From Haloflavibacter putidus (lineage in GTDB: Bacteria; Bacteroidota; Bacteroidia; Flavobacteriales; Flavobacteriaceae), in assembly GCF_006546625.1 (NCBI RefSeq), contig NZ_VIAR01000004.1, positions 124,001-188,000 on the forward strand: a stretch of DNA of 64,000 bases, in the 5' to 3' direction. The first letter of the stretch is position 1. Each line of letters starts with the position of its first letter. The position numbers were made by a program, and so were the translations under genes. The notes under the pieces were generated by a model that did no database searches, had not been told where the DNA came from, and worked only from the letters and a program-made list of their open reading frames with translations. Shown one piece after another: positions 9,365 to 17,238 of the stretch.

Positions 9365-10057
9365 CTACAAATGTAAGCCACATTCTGTTTTTGGACTATT
9401 GTTCCAACGTCCCGAACGATCTTCTCCGGGCACCGTGCAATGCGTGCAACCAATAGAATTATAACCTTCTGCCACCAAAGGATGAAAAGGTAAATTGTGT
9501 TTTGCAATATAATTATCACGTTCTTCTTTGCTAACGTCTACCAGCGGATAAAATTTTAAAATATCGCCGCGCTCTTCAAAAATATCTAAACTAGCTCTAT
9601 GGTCGCTTTGCCACTTCATTAATCCGGAAACCCAAACATTGTGCAATTTTTTTACTTTTTCTAAAGGTTGCACTTTATTTACGGAACAACAAAAATCTGG
9701 ATTGGTTTTCCAGGTTTGATTTTTTGTGGTAAAATCGTGCTCTTCTTTGGGCGCTCTAATAGATTTTACTTTTAATCCATACTGTTTTTCTAATTGATTT
9801 TTATAGGCCAAGGTGTCTTTAAAATGATAACCGGTATCTATAAATATAACTTCTTGGTTTTGATTTATATCAGAAAACAGTTTTAATAAAAATGCTGAGG
9901 TGGCCGCAAAACTGCTAGTTAACATAATCTCGGTTTCCTCAAAATCTTTGTATAAGTTTTGTATACGTTGGCAAGGTGTTAAAGGTTTGTAACGTTTATT
10001 AAGCTGTTCAATTTGACTGGAAGAAAAGCGGCGTTTGGTAATAACCAGTTCTTGCAT
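9365..10057 (-). CDS. cysH: APS/PAPS reductase (assimilatory, iron-sulfur type)
   Basis: Reduces activated sulfate (APS or PAPS) to sulfite in assimilatory sulfur metabolism. The PP-loop-like start MLTSSFAATSAFLLKL is followed by FIDTGYHFKDTL. The paired cysteines FCCSVNKVQPL and the GCTHCTVPGEDRSGRW motif together supply the four cysteines of a 4Fe-4S cluster, pointing to the APS-preferring class. The catalytic cysteine is in the terminal ECGLHL. At 230 residues it is full length. No cysD, cysN or sulfite reductase gene is adjacent, so the pathway is split. Substrate preference is inferred from the cysteine pattern. Confidence 0.92.
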   Translation of the reverse strand: MQELVITKRRFSSSQIEQLNKRYKPLTPCQRIQNLYKDFEETEIMLTSSFAATSAFLLKLFSDINQNQEVIFIDTGYHFKDTLAYKNQLEKQYGLKVKSIRAPKEEHDFTTKNQTWKTNPDFCCSVNKVQPLEKVKKLHNVWVSGLMKWQSDHRASLDIFEERGDILKFYPLVDVSKEERDNYIAKHNLPFHPLVAEGYNSIGCTHCTVPGEDRSGRWNNSPKTECGLHL

Positions 10058-10103
10058 AAAGCGATTGTTTTAAAATCTAAAGTTAAACAATTTTGGGATT
10101 TTT

Positions 10104-10352
10104 TTAGGTTTTAGATGGTTTTTTTGGCGGCATAGGACCACGCAAATGAATTATAAGCCCGTCTAAGAAATTCCGTAAAAATTGATCGCCACATTCCATA
10201 TACTTAGGATGGTCTTCTTTTCTGAAAATTGCACCCAATTCGGCTTTGCTTACTTTAAAATCTACCAGTTCAAAAATTTTAATAATATCGTCATCACGCA
10301 ATTTATGCGCTACTCGTAATTTTTTGAAAATATCGTTGTTTGTTAATCCCAT
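10104..10352 (-). CDS. DUF1456 family protein, single-repeat form
   Basis: An 82-residue protein with the DUF1456 (YehS-like) pattern: TNNDIFKKLRVAHKLRDDDI, then FKVSKAELGAIFRKEDHPKY, then FLRNFLDGLIIHLRG. The E. coli relative is about 156 residues and carries two copies of this unit; here only one is present, so it is half-length. The function of the family is not known. It lies 31 bp downstream of the DUF2254 gene and 46 bp upstream of cysH on the same strand. A clean stop and basic tail (PPKKPSKT) argue against truncation by frameshift. Confidence 0.75.
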   Translation of the reverse strand: MGLTNNDIFKKLRVAHKLRDDDIIKIFELVDFKVSKAELGAIFRKEDHPKYMECGDQFLRNFLDGLIIHLRGPMPPKKPSKT

Positions 10353-10383
10353 AATTGTTTTGTGTGTTCACAAAAATACTATT

Positions 10384-11700
10384 TTAATCGCGTTTATCCG
10401 GTAGACTTTTGTAAAGTTCTTCTATACGTTTTCTGTCTCCAGAATTATTTATACTAGCCATAGCGTCTTCTTTTAAGAGTTTTGCCTCGTTTACTAAACT
10501 ATTGTGGTAGATTTTGTTGGGAGTTTGCTGCAACAGTAAATATTTTAACATAGTAAATAGTTTTTGCACGCAGGTCATGTCGTGTTTGCAGTAATTACGA
10601 TAACTCAGCATTACTTGGTAAAGCAATTCTTTAAAATTTACGGTATTTATATAGATTAAAGATTGGTGGTCGCTTGATAAAATAGTATCATCGTTTTTTT
10701 GCATTCGTATAGCAAATAACTCGGTTAAATAATCTATTGTGTTAATAGCCGTTCCTGGATCGTTGATGCCCGGAGACATTGCTTTAACACCAATTTCGGT
10801 TATTTGTTTGAAGGCTAATGCATAATTATCTTCTACAAATTCGCCTCTAGAGAAGTTAAAATTCGATAAAATATTGGAGACCATATCATCGTCTATCTTC
10901 TTATTTACTTTAATAAGTGGTATGCCCTTTAAAACAAATATTCCTGGTATAGGTAAAACTCTTATTTTTAAATCGTTTTCTAGACAAATGTTCTTTAGGT
11001 TAACACTGGTAAAAGTTTGCAAATAACCGGTTTCTTGACTATAATAGTTTTGCCAATTTTCTGTTTCCGGAAAGCTCGGAGCTTCCTCATTTTCGCGGTC
11101 TATTATGCCCTGCAAACGTCTTTTAGCCTTGGTGTAAATGTTATCTAAAATGTTGTTCACCTGAATAGATTGCGAGATAGAATGTATAAAATATAAAAAA
11201 GCAAAAAAGCATAACACTGTTAAGATTATACCTAGAAGAACAGAAAAACCCGGTAATTGATACTTGTCATCTTCTCTAGGGTTAATGCCAACTAAAGTAA
11301 AAGTGTTATAAAGAATTGTAGCTAAGTACAGCCCTAAAACATATTGGTGGTTACGTTTAGAAATAAGTCCCGGCAAAACCCGAGGAGAGAAATTGCTGGC
11401 GGCTTGGTTAAGCAAAACCATTACCATAGAAAAACTAAACACCATAATAGAAATAATGCCGCCAGTTAAAAAGCTAAGCAAGGTTTTTGCTGTGTCTGCA
11501 TTGTTTATAACTAACTCCGGCACTTGTTCTATAATAATAGTAGAGATGCCTTTTTTCTCAAGAAAGAGCATTAGCATAGCAAAATTAAAGCCCATAAAGC
11601 TTAGAAAAGCTGGGTAAAAAGCAATATTACCTTCTATGCTATGAAAAAAGCTGAGAAATTTATGGTAAAGTGTTTTCATCGGTTGGTTTGTAACGGACAA
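10384..11700 (-). CDS. DUF2254 family membrane protein
   Basis: 438 residues with an N-terminal membrane half and a soluble C-terminal half. Hydrophobic segments: about 29-46 (FYPAFLSFMGFNFAMLML), about 75-95 (FLTGGIISIMVFSFSMVMVL), about 122-142 and about 155-175. The signature LNQAASNFSPRVLPG and the later MSPGINDPGTAINTIDYL are characteristic of DUF2254. Function is not established; it is presumed inner-membrane. The start at 11700 puts seven residues before MKTLYHKFLSFF, and the ATG of that Met is a possible alternative. It begins the minus-strand run continuing with DUF1456 and cysH. Confidence 0.85.
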   Translation of the reverse strand: MSVTNQPMKTLYHKFLSFFHSIEGNIAFYPAFLSFMGFNFAMLMLFLEKKGISTIIIEQVPELVINNADTAKTLLSFLTGGIISIMVFSFSMVMVLLNQAASNFSPRVLPGLISKRNHQYVLGLYLATILYNTFTLVGINPREDDKYQLPGFSVLLGIILTVLCFFAFLYFIHSISQSIQVNNILDNIYTKAKRRLQGIIDRENEEAPSFPETENWQNYYSQETGYLQTFTSVNLKNICLENDLKIRVLPIPGIFVLKGIPLIKVNKKIDDDMVSNILSNFNFSRGEFVEDNYALAFKQITEIGVKAMSPGINDPGTAINTIDYLTELFAIRMQKNDDTILSSDHQSLIYINTVNFKELLYQVMLSYRNYCKHDMTCVQKLFTMLKYLLLQQTPNKIYHNSLVNEAKLLKEDAMASINNSGDRKRIEELYKSLPDKRD

Positions 11701-11877
11701 ATTACTAAGATTATTTATGATAGAAATCTTTTATCATAAAAATTTTATATAGATTTTTTGACAAAAAGGCAGTATGTTTTAGCTCTAAAGCGACAAAAAG
11801 TCATAAAGTTAGGATTGGTATTTAAATTGCTATTGAGTTAGTGAACTTGAAAACAATAACATAAAAATATAAACATT

Positions 11878-12315
11878 ATGAGCTTAGTAAAAAGAACAAA
11901 CAATTGGTTACCAAACATTTTTGACGATATGTTTAATAATGATTGGATGGATGAAAACTCTAATTTAGGAAATCTTGGTATAAATGTACCGGCGGTAAAT
12001 ATTCACGAAAGTGAAGACGCTTTTAAAGTAGATGTTGCTGCGCCCGGTAAAACAAAAGGAGATTTTAATATTGAGTTAGACAACAATGTGTTAACTATTT
12101 CTGCGGAAGAAAAGACCGAGAATACAGAAGAGGAAAAAGGAAAAATAACTCGTAGAGAGTTTAGTTTTAGTAAATTTAAAAGAGCCTTTACCTTACCCGA
12201 TACGGTAGAAAATAACGAGATTTCTGCCAATTACGAAAATGGGGTGTTAACAATTAATTTGCCTAAAAAAGAAGAGGCAAAAGTGCAAGCCAAACGAATG
12301 ATTGAGATTTCATAA
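11878..12315 (+). CDS. Hsp20/alpha-crystallin small heat-shock protein
   Basis: An ATP-independent holdase chaperone. 145 residues: a short N-terminal arm (NNWLPNIFDDMFNNDWMD), then the alpha-crystallin domain (about 38-138) with VPAVNIHESEDAFKVDVAAP, NVLTISAEEK and the conserved strand ENGVLTINLPKKEE. The ATG at 11878 follows an A-rich leader (aacataaaaatataaac) typical of flavobacterial starts. It is monocistronic, with a 177-bp AT-rich upstream spacer and a large hairpin 36 bp after the stop. I could not find a clear TANNTTTG box, so regulation (for example heat-shock sigma control) is not readable. Confidence 0.95.
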   Translation: MSLVKRTNNWLPNIFDDMFNNDWMDENSNLGNLGINVPAVNIHESEDAFKVDVAAPGKTKGDFNIELDNNVLTISAEEKTENTEEEKGKITRREFSFSKFKRAFTLPDTVENNEISANYENGVLTINLPKKEEAKVQAKRMIEIS

Positions 12316-12621
12316 GAGTAGTTAGTTGAATTAGTTAATTGGCTTAACACGAAAAGAGGTTGTCCTAAAGCTGTATAAAGACTGAATTTTTCAGAATTTG
12401 CAGCGGTTTAAGACAACCTCTTTTCCTATTAGCTAAACTAATCATTTACAATAATTTGTTTATTGAACTATTGATTTTACAACTACAAACGAAGAAATAG
12501 CATAGTAAGCGACTTTCTAAATAAAACATTGGCTAATTAAAGCTGAACTAAGCTGGTTTATTATAAGAATTAAAAGCTTCTAGTTACTTTATTGGTAGTG
12601 TATTTTTGAGAATTCTTTAAA
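12316..12621. other. intergenic spacer between convergent genes
   Basis: 306 bp between the convergent hsp20 and acyltransferase genes. It contains the nested hairpin described separately at 12352-12424. The rest is AT-rich with no open reading frame that I would support. Confidence 0.7.
12352..12424. terminator. large nested hairpin, probable bidirectional terminator
   Basis: The left arm 12352-12369 (AAAAGAGGTTGTCCTAAA) pairs with 12407-12424 (TTTAAGACAACCTCTTTT), 18 bp with a single G-T wobble. Inside lie two further stems: GCTG 12370-12373 with CAGC 12401-12404, and CTGAA 12382-12386 with TTCAG 12390-12394. The A-run before and T-run after suit termination of both hsp20 and the convergent acyltransferase. 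The branched structure is larger than needed for a terminator, so a small structured RNA or short mobile repeat is possible. Confidence 0.65.
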
Positions 12622-13506
12622 CTAGAGGTTCGTCGGTTTGGTATGCTTCCAGCGTTTATGTGTCCATAAATAATACTCGGGTTGCTGGCGTATTTGTTTT
12701 TCTAGCTGGTTAAAAAAAGCTTCTGTGATTGCTGGTTCTTCAAAATCTTTGGGGTTTTCTGTTAAAGGAATAAAAGATGCCTCATAAAACCCTCTTTTTA
12801 CCTTTTTTACTTTTAGATAGAGTACGGCAAAATCGAGTTTTTTCGCCATCATTTCCGGACCTGTAAAAACCGGGGTTTCTAGGTTCATAAAAGAAATCCA
12901 AGCTTTTATCCGGTTTTTTTTTGGCGATTGATCTGCAATCATATAGTAATTTGCCTTTTGGTTGTTTTTCTTATTTCTAACCATGGTAGGAATTACTTCT
13001 TTACTGCTAATTAAAGTAGTTCCCAAATTGGCGCGTATTTTCTTAATAAGCTTATCAAAGTAGGGATTTCTTATTTTTTTATAAACCGCATAACTTTTGT
13101 TTTGGGTTTTATAAAAATTAATAGCTGTTGCCCACTCATAACTGGCATAATGCCCACAAACTACAATTATTCCCGGATGTGTTTTTTCTAAGTCTTTAAA
13201 AACATCCATATTGGTGTAAACAAAACGTTTCTTTAATTGTTTATGCGAAATAGAAAGGGTTTTTATCATTTCTAAAAACATATCGCATAAATGCCTATAA
13301 AAGGCTTTTTCTATTTTTTTTAGTTCTTGTTTATTTTTATTGGGCAATGCTCGCTGCAAATTGCTTTTAACTACTTTTTTACGGTAACCTTTTATGCGGT
13401 AAAGCAAGATGTAGGTGAAATCTGCAACCAAATAAAATAAAGGAAATGGTAATTTAGAAACCACCCATAAAAAGGGATAACTAAGGTAAAAAGACAGTTT
13501 TTTCAT
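12622..13506 (-). CDS. lysophospholipid acyltransferase family (LpxL/HtrB-like), copy 2
   Basis: A membrane-associated acyltransferase of the lipid A biosynthesis late-acyltransferase family, or a related ornithine-lipid/phospholipid acyltransferase. The N-terminal anchor is LSFYLSYPFLWVVSKLPFPL. The HX4E catalytic motif is GHYASYEW. Further blocks are YYMIADQSPKK and the C-terminal EYYLWTHKRWKH. I start at ATG 13504-13506 (MKKLSFY); the longer frame adds MRFKLY. It is 294 residues and follows its paralogue with a 57-bp gap. The two proteins match along their length, showing a tandem duplication. Lipid substrate is inferred only. Confidence 0.88.
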   Translation of the reverse strand: MKKLSFYLSYPFLWVVSKLPFPLFYLVADFTYILLYRIKGYRKKVVKSNLQRALPNKNKQELKKIEKAFYRHLCDMFLEMIKTLSISHKQLKKRFVYTNMDVFKDLEKTHPGIIVVCGHYASYEWATAINFYKTQNKSYAVYKKIRNPYFDKLIKKIRANLGTTLISSKEVIPTMVRNKKNNQKANYYMIADQSPKKNRIKAWISFMNLETPVFTGPEMMAKKLDFAVLYLKVKKVKRGFYEASFIPLTENPKDFEEPAITEAFFNQLEKQIRQQPEYYLWTHKRWKHTKPTNL

Positions 13507-13563
13507 ATACAGCTTAAAACGCAAATATAACTTTTAATACATATTTTACTAAAATTGTAGATT

Positions 13564-14439
13564 TTAATTTAAACTGTGTTTCCAGCGCTTATGTGTCCAC
13601 AAATAAAACTCCGGCTTCTTGTTAATCTGTTTTTCTAAATATTCAAAAAACTTATCGGTAATAGCATAATCAGGATATTCTTTGGGATTATCTGCCAGCG
13701 GTATAAAAGAGGCTTCATAATACCCGCGTTTTACTTTTTCTATGTGTAGGTAAGTAACTGCCAAATCTAAGCGTTTGGCAAGGCTTTCGCTTCCCACAAA
13801 AACCGGTACTTTTTTGCCCATAAAATAGCGTTGGTACTTGCTCTTGCCCGCTTTTGGTGCTTGGTCGGCAATCATTCCGTAACTACCTAACTCATTTTTA
13901 AAGTTATTTTGCACCATGGTTTTTGCTACCGTTTTGGCATTGAGTAAAGTGGCATTGTACCTTCCGCGTATTTTTTTAATAAGACGATCAAAATACTTGT
14001 TTTTAATTCTTTTGTAGGCACCATAAGTTTTATAGGTTATTCCGTAAAAAGGTAAAGCAACTATCCACTCGTAACTGGCATAATGCCCTAACATTATAAT
14101 ATAACTTTTGTTTAAGCTTTCTAATCGTTTTATTTCTTGCGGATTTTTTATCACAAACCGCTTTTTTAAGGCCTTATTAGAAATAGAGAGCGTTTTTATC
14201 ATTTCCAGAAAAATATCGCAGAAATGTTTATAGAATTTTTTTCTTATTTGTAAAAGTTCTTTCTCGCTCTTTTGAGGAAAAGCCATTTGCAAATGTTCTA
14301 GCACTACTGTTTTTCTATAACCCAAAACATGATACACCACAACATAAATAACGTCTGAAAGTGCGTAAAGCAACCTAAACGGTAATATAGAAATAAGCCA
14401 TATTACCGGATAAAGCAATAAGAAACCTAATCTTTGCAT
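13564..14439 (-). CDS. lysophospholipid acyltransferase family (LpxL/HtrB-like), copy 1
   Basis: 291 residues, paralogue of the next gene downstream. N-terminal anchor LGFLLLYPVIWLISILPFRL, the YRKTVVLEHLQMAFPQKSEK block, catalytic HX4E in GHYASYEW, GMIADQAPKAGKSKY, and the C-terminal PEFYLWTHKRWKHS. It transfers an acyl chain to a lysolipid or lipid A precursor at the inner membrane. The proposed promoter (TTG at 14486-14488, 19-nt gap, TATCTTTG at 14459-14466 on the minus strand) overlaps the -7 box facing rhomboid on the other strand. Function at the family level is secure, substrate is not. Confidence 0.88.
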   Translation of the reverse strand: MQRLGFLLLYPVIWLISILPFRLLYALSDVIYVVVYHVLGYRKTVVLEHLQMAFPQKSEKELLQIRKKFYKHFCDIFLEMIKTLSISNKALKKRFVIKNPQEIKRLESLNKSYIIMLGHYASYEWIVALPFYGITYKTYGAYKRIKNKYFDRLIKKIRGRYNATLLNAKTVAKTMVQNNFKNELGSYGMIADQAPKAGKSKYQRYFMGKKVPVFVGSESLAKRLDLAVTYLHIEKVKRGYYEASFIPLADNPKEYPDYAITDKFFEYLEKQINKKPEFYLWTHKRWKHSLN

Positions 14440-14458
14440 TCGGGAAGAAAATTTTTGA

Positions 14459-14488
14459 CAAAGATATGCTATATTTGAGCGTTTACAA
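14459..14488 (-). promoter_or_regulatory. flavobacterial-type promoter for acyltransferase pair
   Basis: On the minus strand TTG (14486-14488) is followed after 19 nt by TATCTTTG (14459-14466), matching the TTG-N(17-23)-TANNTTTG consensus; the start codon is 20 nt beyond the -7 box. On the plus strand TATATTTG at 14470-14477 faces the rhomboid gene but lacks a well-spaced TTG. The two overlap, so expression of the divergent genes may interfere. Confidence 0.5.
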
Positions 14489-14497
14489 ATCTACTTT

Positions 14498-15145
14498 ATG
14501 GCAAACATAGAATTGGTTACTATTATAATTATTGCGGTTAATGCCTTGTTTTCTCTAAAAGGTTTTAACGACCGACTTTTTTTTGAAAAATACAAATTTA
14601 ACATCGCGGCTATAAAAGGCGGACAACAAATAAGAATGTTGTCTTCTGGGTTTTTACATGTAGATATTACGCATCTATTTGTAAATATGCTTACGCTGTA
14701 TTTTTTTGCAAATGTAGTTTTATACAATGTGGGTACGCTTGGTTTTTTTGTAATTTACTTTGGTAGTTTGGTGTTAGGTAACCTGTTTTCTTTTTACTTT
14801 CATAAAGACGAACCGCATTATACGGCAGTTGGTGCCAGTGGTGCGGTTATGGGAATTTTATATTCGGCTATTTTGCTTAATCCGGATATGATGCTGGGGT
14901 TGTTTTTCTTTATTCCTATTCCTGCTTATCTTTTTGGAATTGGTTATTTGCTTTATTCTATTTATGGAATGAAAAAACGCTTGGGCAACATTGGTCACGA
15001 TGCGCATTTTGGTGGTGCAATGGGTGGTTATTTTATTACCCTTATTTTAAATCCGTCTTTGTTTACCGAACATTTATTGATGGTTGTCTTGCTTATAATT
15101 CCTATAATTCTACTTTTTGTATTAAAGAAAACCGGGCAGATTTAA
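14498..15145 (+). CDS. rhomboid family intramembrane serine protease
   Basis: A 215-residue inner-membrane protease of six predicted transmembrane helices. Catalytic serine in GASGAVMGILYS, catalytic histidine in GHDAHFGGAMGGYF, and the oxyanion/loop-1 histidine-asparagine motif HLFVNMLTLYFFA. These are the defining rhomboid motifs. The N-terminus MANIELVTIIIIAVNALFS forms the first helix. It cleaves single-pass membrane proteins; native substrates are unknown. A -7-like TATATTTG lies at 14470-14477, 20 bp upstream. It is followed by the SIMPL gene on the same strand after 51 bp. Confidence 0.93.
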   Translation: MANIELVTIIIIAVNALFSLKGFNDRLFFEKYKFNIAAIKGGQQIRMLSSGFLHVDITHLFVNMLTLYFFANVVLYNVGTLGFFVIYFGSLVLGNLFSFYFHKDEPHYTAVGASGAVMGILYSAILLNPDMMLGLFFFIPIPAYLFGIGYLLYSIYGMKKRLGNIGHDAHFGGAMGGYFITLILNPSLFTEHLLMVVLLIIPIILLFVLKKTGQI

Positions 15146-15196
15146 AAGTTTGGTACTTTTATTGAAAGTTTAAATAGAACTTAAAAACAAAAAAAT

Positions 15197-15889
15197 ATGA
15201 AAAAAGCAGGAATTTTAATCGCGTTATTTTTAGTAAGTATAGGCGTTTCTGCCCAAAATAAAACAGACCGACCGGGAATTAGCGTCAACGGAATTGGCAT
15301 TGTAAACGTAACGCCAGATCAGGTTTTAATAAATGTTGGAGTATCGCACGAAGGCGATACCGCCAAAGAGGTAAAAAATAAAACCGATAAAGATATAGAT
15401 GCTGTTTTAAATTTTTTGAAAACAGAAAAAATAGCTTCCAAAAACATAAAAACAGAATATCTTAATCTTAATAAACGCTACGACCACAGCTCAAAAAGTG
15501 ATCGTTTTTATGCTTCGCAAAGTATTTCTATAAAGTTAGAAGATATTACTAAGTACGAAACTGTTATAAGCGGTTTAATGCAATCTGGTATTAATCGTAT
15601 AAACGGTGTCGCGTTTGAATCTTCTAAAATAGAATTGTATAAAACCCAAGCCCGTAAAAAAGCCATTCAAAATGCAAGGGAGAAAGCAGAAACTTATGCT
15701 GACGCCTTGCAACAAGAAGTAGGCAAAGCATTCCGCGTAAGCGAAATGAATAACTATAATGGCGGTTCGCCGGTTTATAAAGCTATGCAAATGGAAGCAA
15801 ATAGCAGCAGCGGAAATCAACGAAATACGTTGGCAGTAGGCGAGATGGAAATAAAAGTAGAAATAGCGGTAAGTTTTATTCTGCGTTAA
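15197..15889 (+). CDS. SIMPL (DUF541) domain periplasmic protein
   Basis: 230 residues with a signal peptide (AGILIALFLVSIGVSAQ) and a SIMPL/DUF541 domain covering most of the mature protein: ISVNGIGIVNVTPDQVLINV, the heptad-like KEVKNKTDKDIDAVLNFLK, and the characteristic ARKKAIQNAREKAETYADAL near the C-terminus. Proteins of this family (E. coli YggE, Brucella BP26) are periplasmic and can form ring oligomers; a role in oxidative stress has been reported for YggE. No precise function can be read here. A perfect hairpin terminator follows at 15909-15948. Confidence 0.9.
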   Translation: MKKAGILIALFLVSIGVSAQNKTDRPGISVNGIGIVNVTPDQVLINVGVSHEGDTAKEVKNKTDKDIDAVLNFLKTEKIASKNIKTEYLNLNKRYDHSSKSDRFYASQSISIKLEDITKYETVISGLMQSGINRINGVAFESSKIELYKTQARKKAIQNAREKAETYADALQQEVGKAFRVSEMNNYNGGSPVYKAMQMEANSSSGNQRNTLAVGEMEIKVEIAVSFILR

Positions 15890-15908
15890 AAAATAAAAAT
15901 CATTCAAT

Positions 15909-15948
15909 AAAAAAAGCTGTTTCTGAAATTTCAGAAACAGCTTTTTTT
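15909..15948. terminator. bidirectional intrinsic terminator
   Basis: A perfect 20-bp inverted repeat: AAAAAAAGCTGTTTCTGAAA followed directly by its complement, with A-run and T-run ends. It lies 20 bp after the SIMPL stop and 22 bp after the stop of the convergent TlpA-like gene, so it can serve both. Confidence 0.9.
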
Positions 15949-15970
15949 ATTTAGTGCAAAGAAGAGCTTT

Positions 15971-17095
15971 TTAGGCTTTCTCTAATAATTCTTTTACTTT
16001 GTTTTCTAAAGCATCACCTCTTAAATCTTTTGCTACTATCACGCCATTTTCATCTAAAATATACGTAGCAGGAATAGAACGAATGCCGTATTGAGAAGCA
16101 ATTGGTCCTTTCCAGTATTGTAAGTGCGAAATTTGTGGCCAGGTTAAACCATCGTCTTCAATAGCTTTAATCCATTTGTCTTTAGCATTATTTTTGTCTA
16201 AAGAAACACCAATAATGTTTAAACCTTTGTCGTGGTACTTGTTATAAAGTTTAACAATATTAGGATTTTCTACCCTACAAGGTTTACACCAAGAAGCCCA
16301 AAAATCTACAATGGTTACTTCGCCCATTACATCTTCCAGAGCAATTTCTTTTCCTTCTGGATTAGGTCCAGAAAAGCTTGGCGCTTTACTGCCAACTGCA
16401 GTAGCGGAAACCTTGTCTAATGCTTCTTTAATTTGTTTGCCTAACGAAGTGTTTTTTACATTATCGCTAAGGCCGCTGTACAAATCTTTAATTTCGTTAG
16501 AAGGAATACTTTTAGAGTTTAACATATCTGAAAGTGCTAAAAGAGAAACCAAAGAGTTTGGATTGTTTTCTATAACCTCTTTGCGCTTTTGCATACTTTC
16601 ATCCTGAATTTTGCTTTGCTCGGCTCTTGCTTCTTGCATAACCTTTGGGTCTTTTAGCATTTCTGGATTGCTGTATTTTTGACTTAAAGCACGCATTTTG
16701 TTGGCGTCTTCTTCTAAAACGCTTACGTATTTGTTAAAAACCTCGTTGTTCTCGCCACCATTTACTTTAGAAGCGCGCAAGCTGTCTTTATAAACTTTAG
16801 CTGTTAAATCTTCATTTTCGTTTATAAACAACATATTGCCTTGTACGTTTTCTATACGTAGAAAGTTAAGCGTTTGAAAATCTACTGTTGGTAAATCTAT
16901 CGTAAATTTATTTTGGTTTACACTTACAGTGTCTATTACTTCAGGACTACCTTTATCGCCCAATACAGAAAGATATACTTGGGTGCCATCTTCTACATTT
17001 AAGGTTGTAGCAGTAAGTTGTGGACCGTCACTATTATTTTTTTCTTGACAAGAAAAGGCTATGAAGGCCAAAAAAAGAATACTTAATTTTTTCAT
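15971..17095 (-). CDS. TlpA-family thiol-disulfide lipoprotein with DUF4369-like N-terminus
   Basis: An envelope redox protein. The N-terminus MKKLSILFLAFIAFSCQEKN is a lipoprotein signal with the cysteine at residue 17. The following 200 residues resemble the DUF4369 beta-domain found fused to thioredoxins in Bacteroidetes. The C-terminal thioredoxin fold (about 235-374) carries the active site WASWCKPCRVENPN and the cis-proline segment RSIPATYILDENG. The start at 17093-17095 is chosen over a longer frame because it begins the signal peptide. It likely reduces or repairs periplasmic disulfides or supports cytochrome maturation. It is convergent with the SIMPL gene. Confidence 0.9.
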   Translation of the reverse strand: MKKLSILFLAFIAFSCQEKNNSDGPQLTATTLNVEDGTQVYLSVLGDKGSPEVIDTVSVNQNKFTIDLPTVDFQTLNFLRIENVQGNMLFINENEDLTAKVYKDSLRASKVNGGENNEVFNKYVSVLEEDANKMRALSQKYSNPEMLKDPKVMQEARAEQSKIQDESMQKRKEVIENNPNSLVSLLALSDMLNSKSIPSNEIKDLYSGLSDNVKNTSLGKQIKEALDKVSATAVGSKAPSFSGPNPEGKEIALEDVMGEVTIVDFWASWCKPCRVENPNIVKLYNKYHDKGLNIIGVSLDKNNAKDKWIKAIEDDGLTWPQISHLQYWKGPIASQYGIRSIPATYILDENGVIVAKDLRGDALENKVKELLEKA

Positions 17096-17238
17096 TTTTG
17101 GTTTAAATTTAATTGCAAAAATAAATAACTTGTATGGCATTGCCTACCTAAAAATCTAAAATATTGTTAATTTTGCCGCAAATAGAATAAAGAAGCTTTG
17201 TAAGCTTTATTTTGCTATCTTAATAAGGTAAGGTATAT

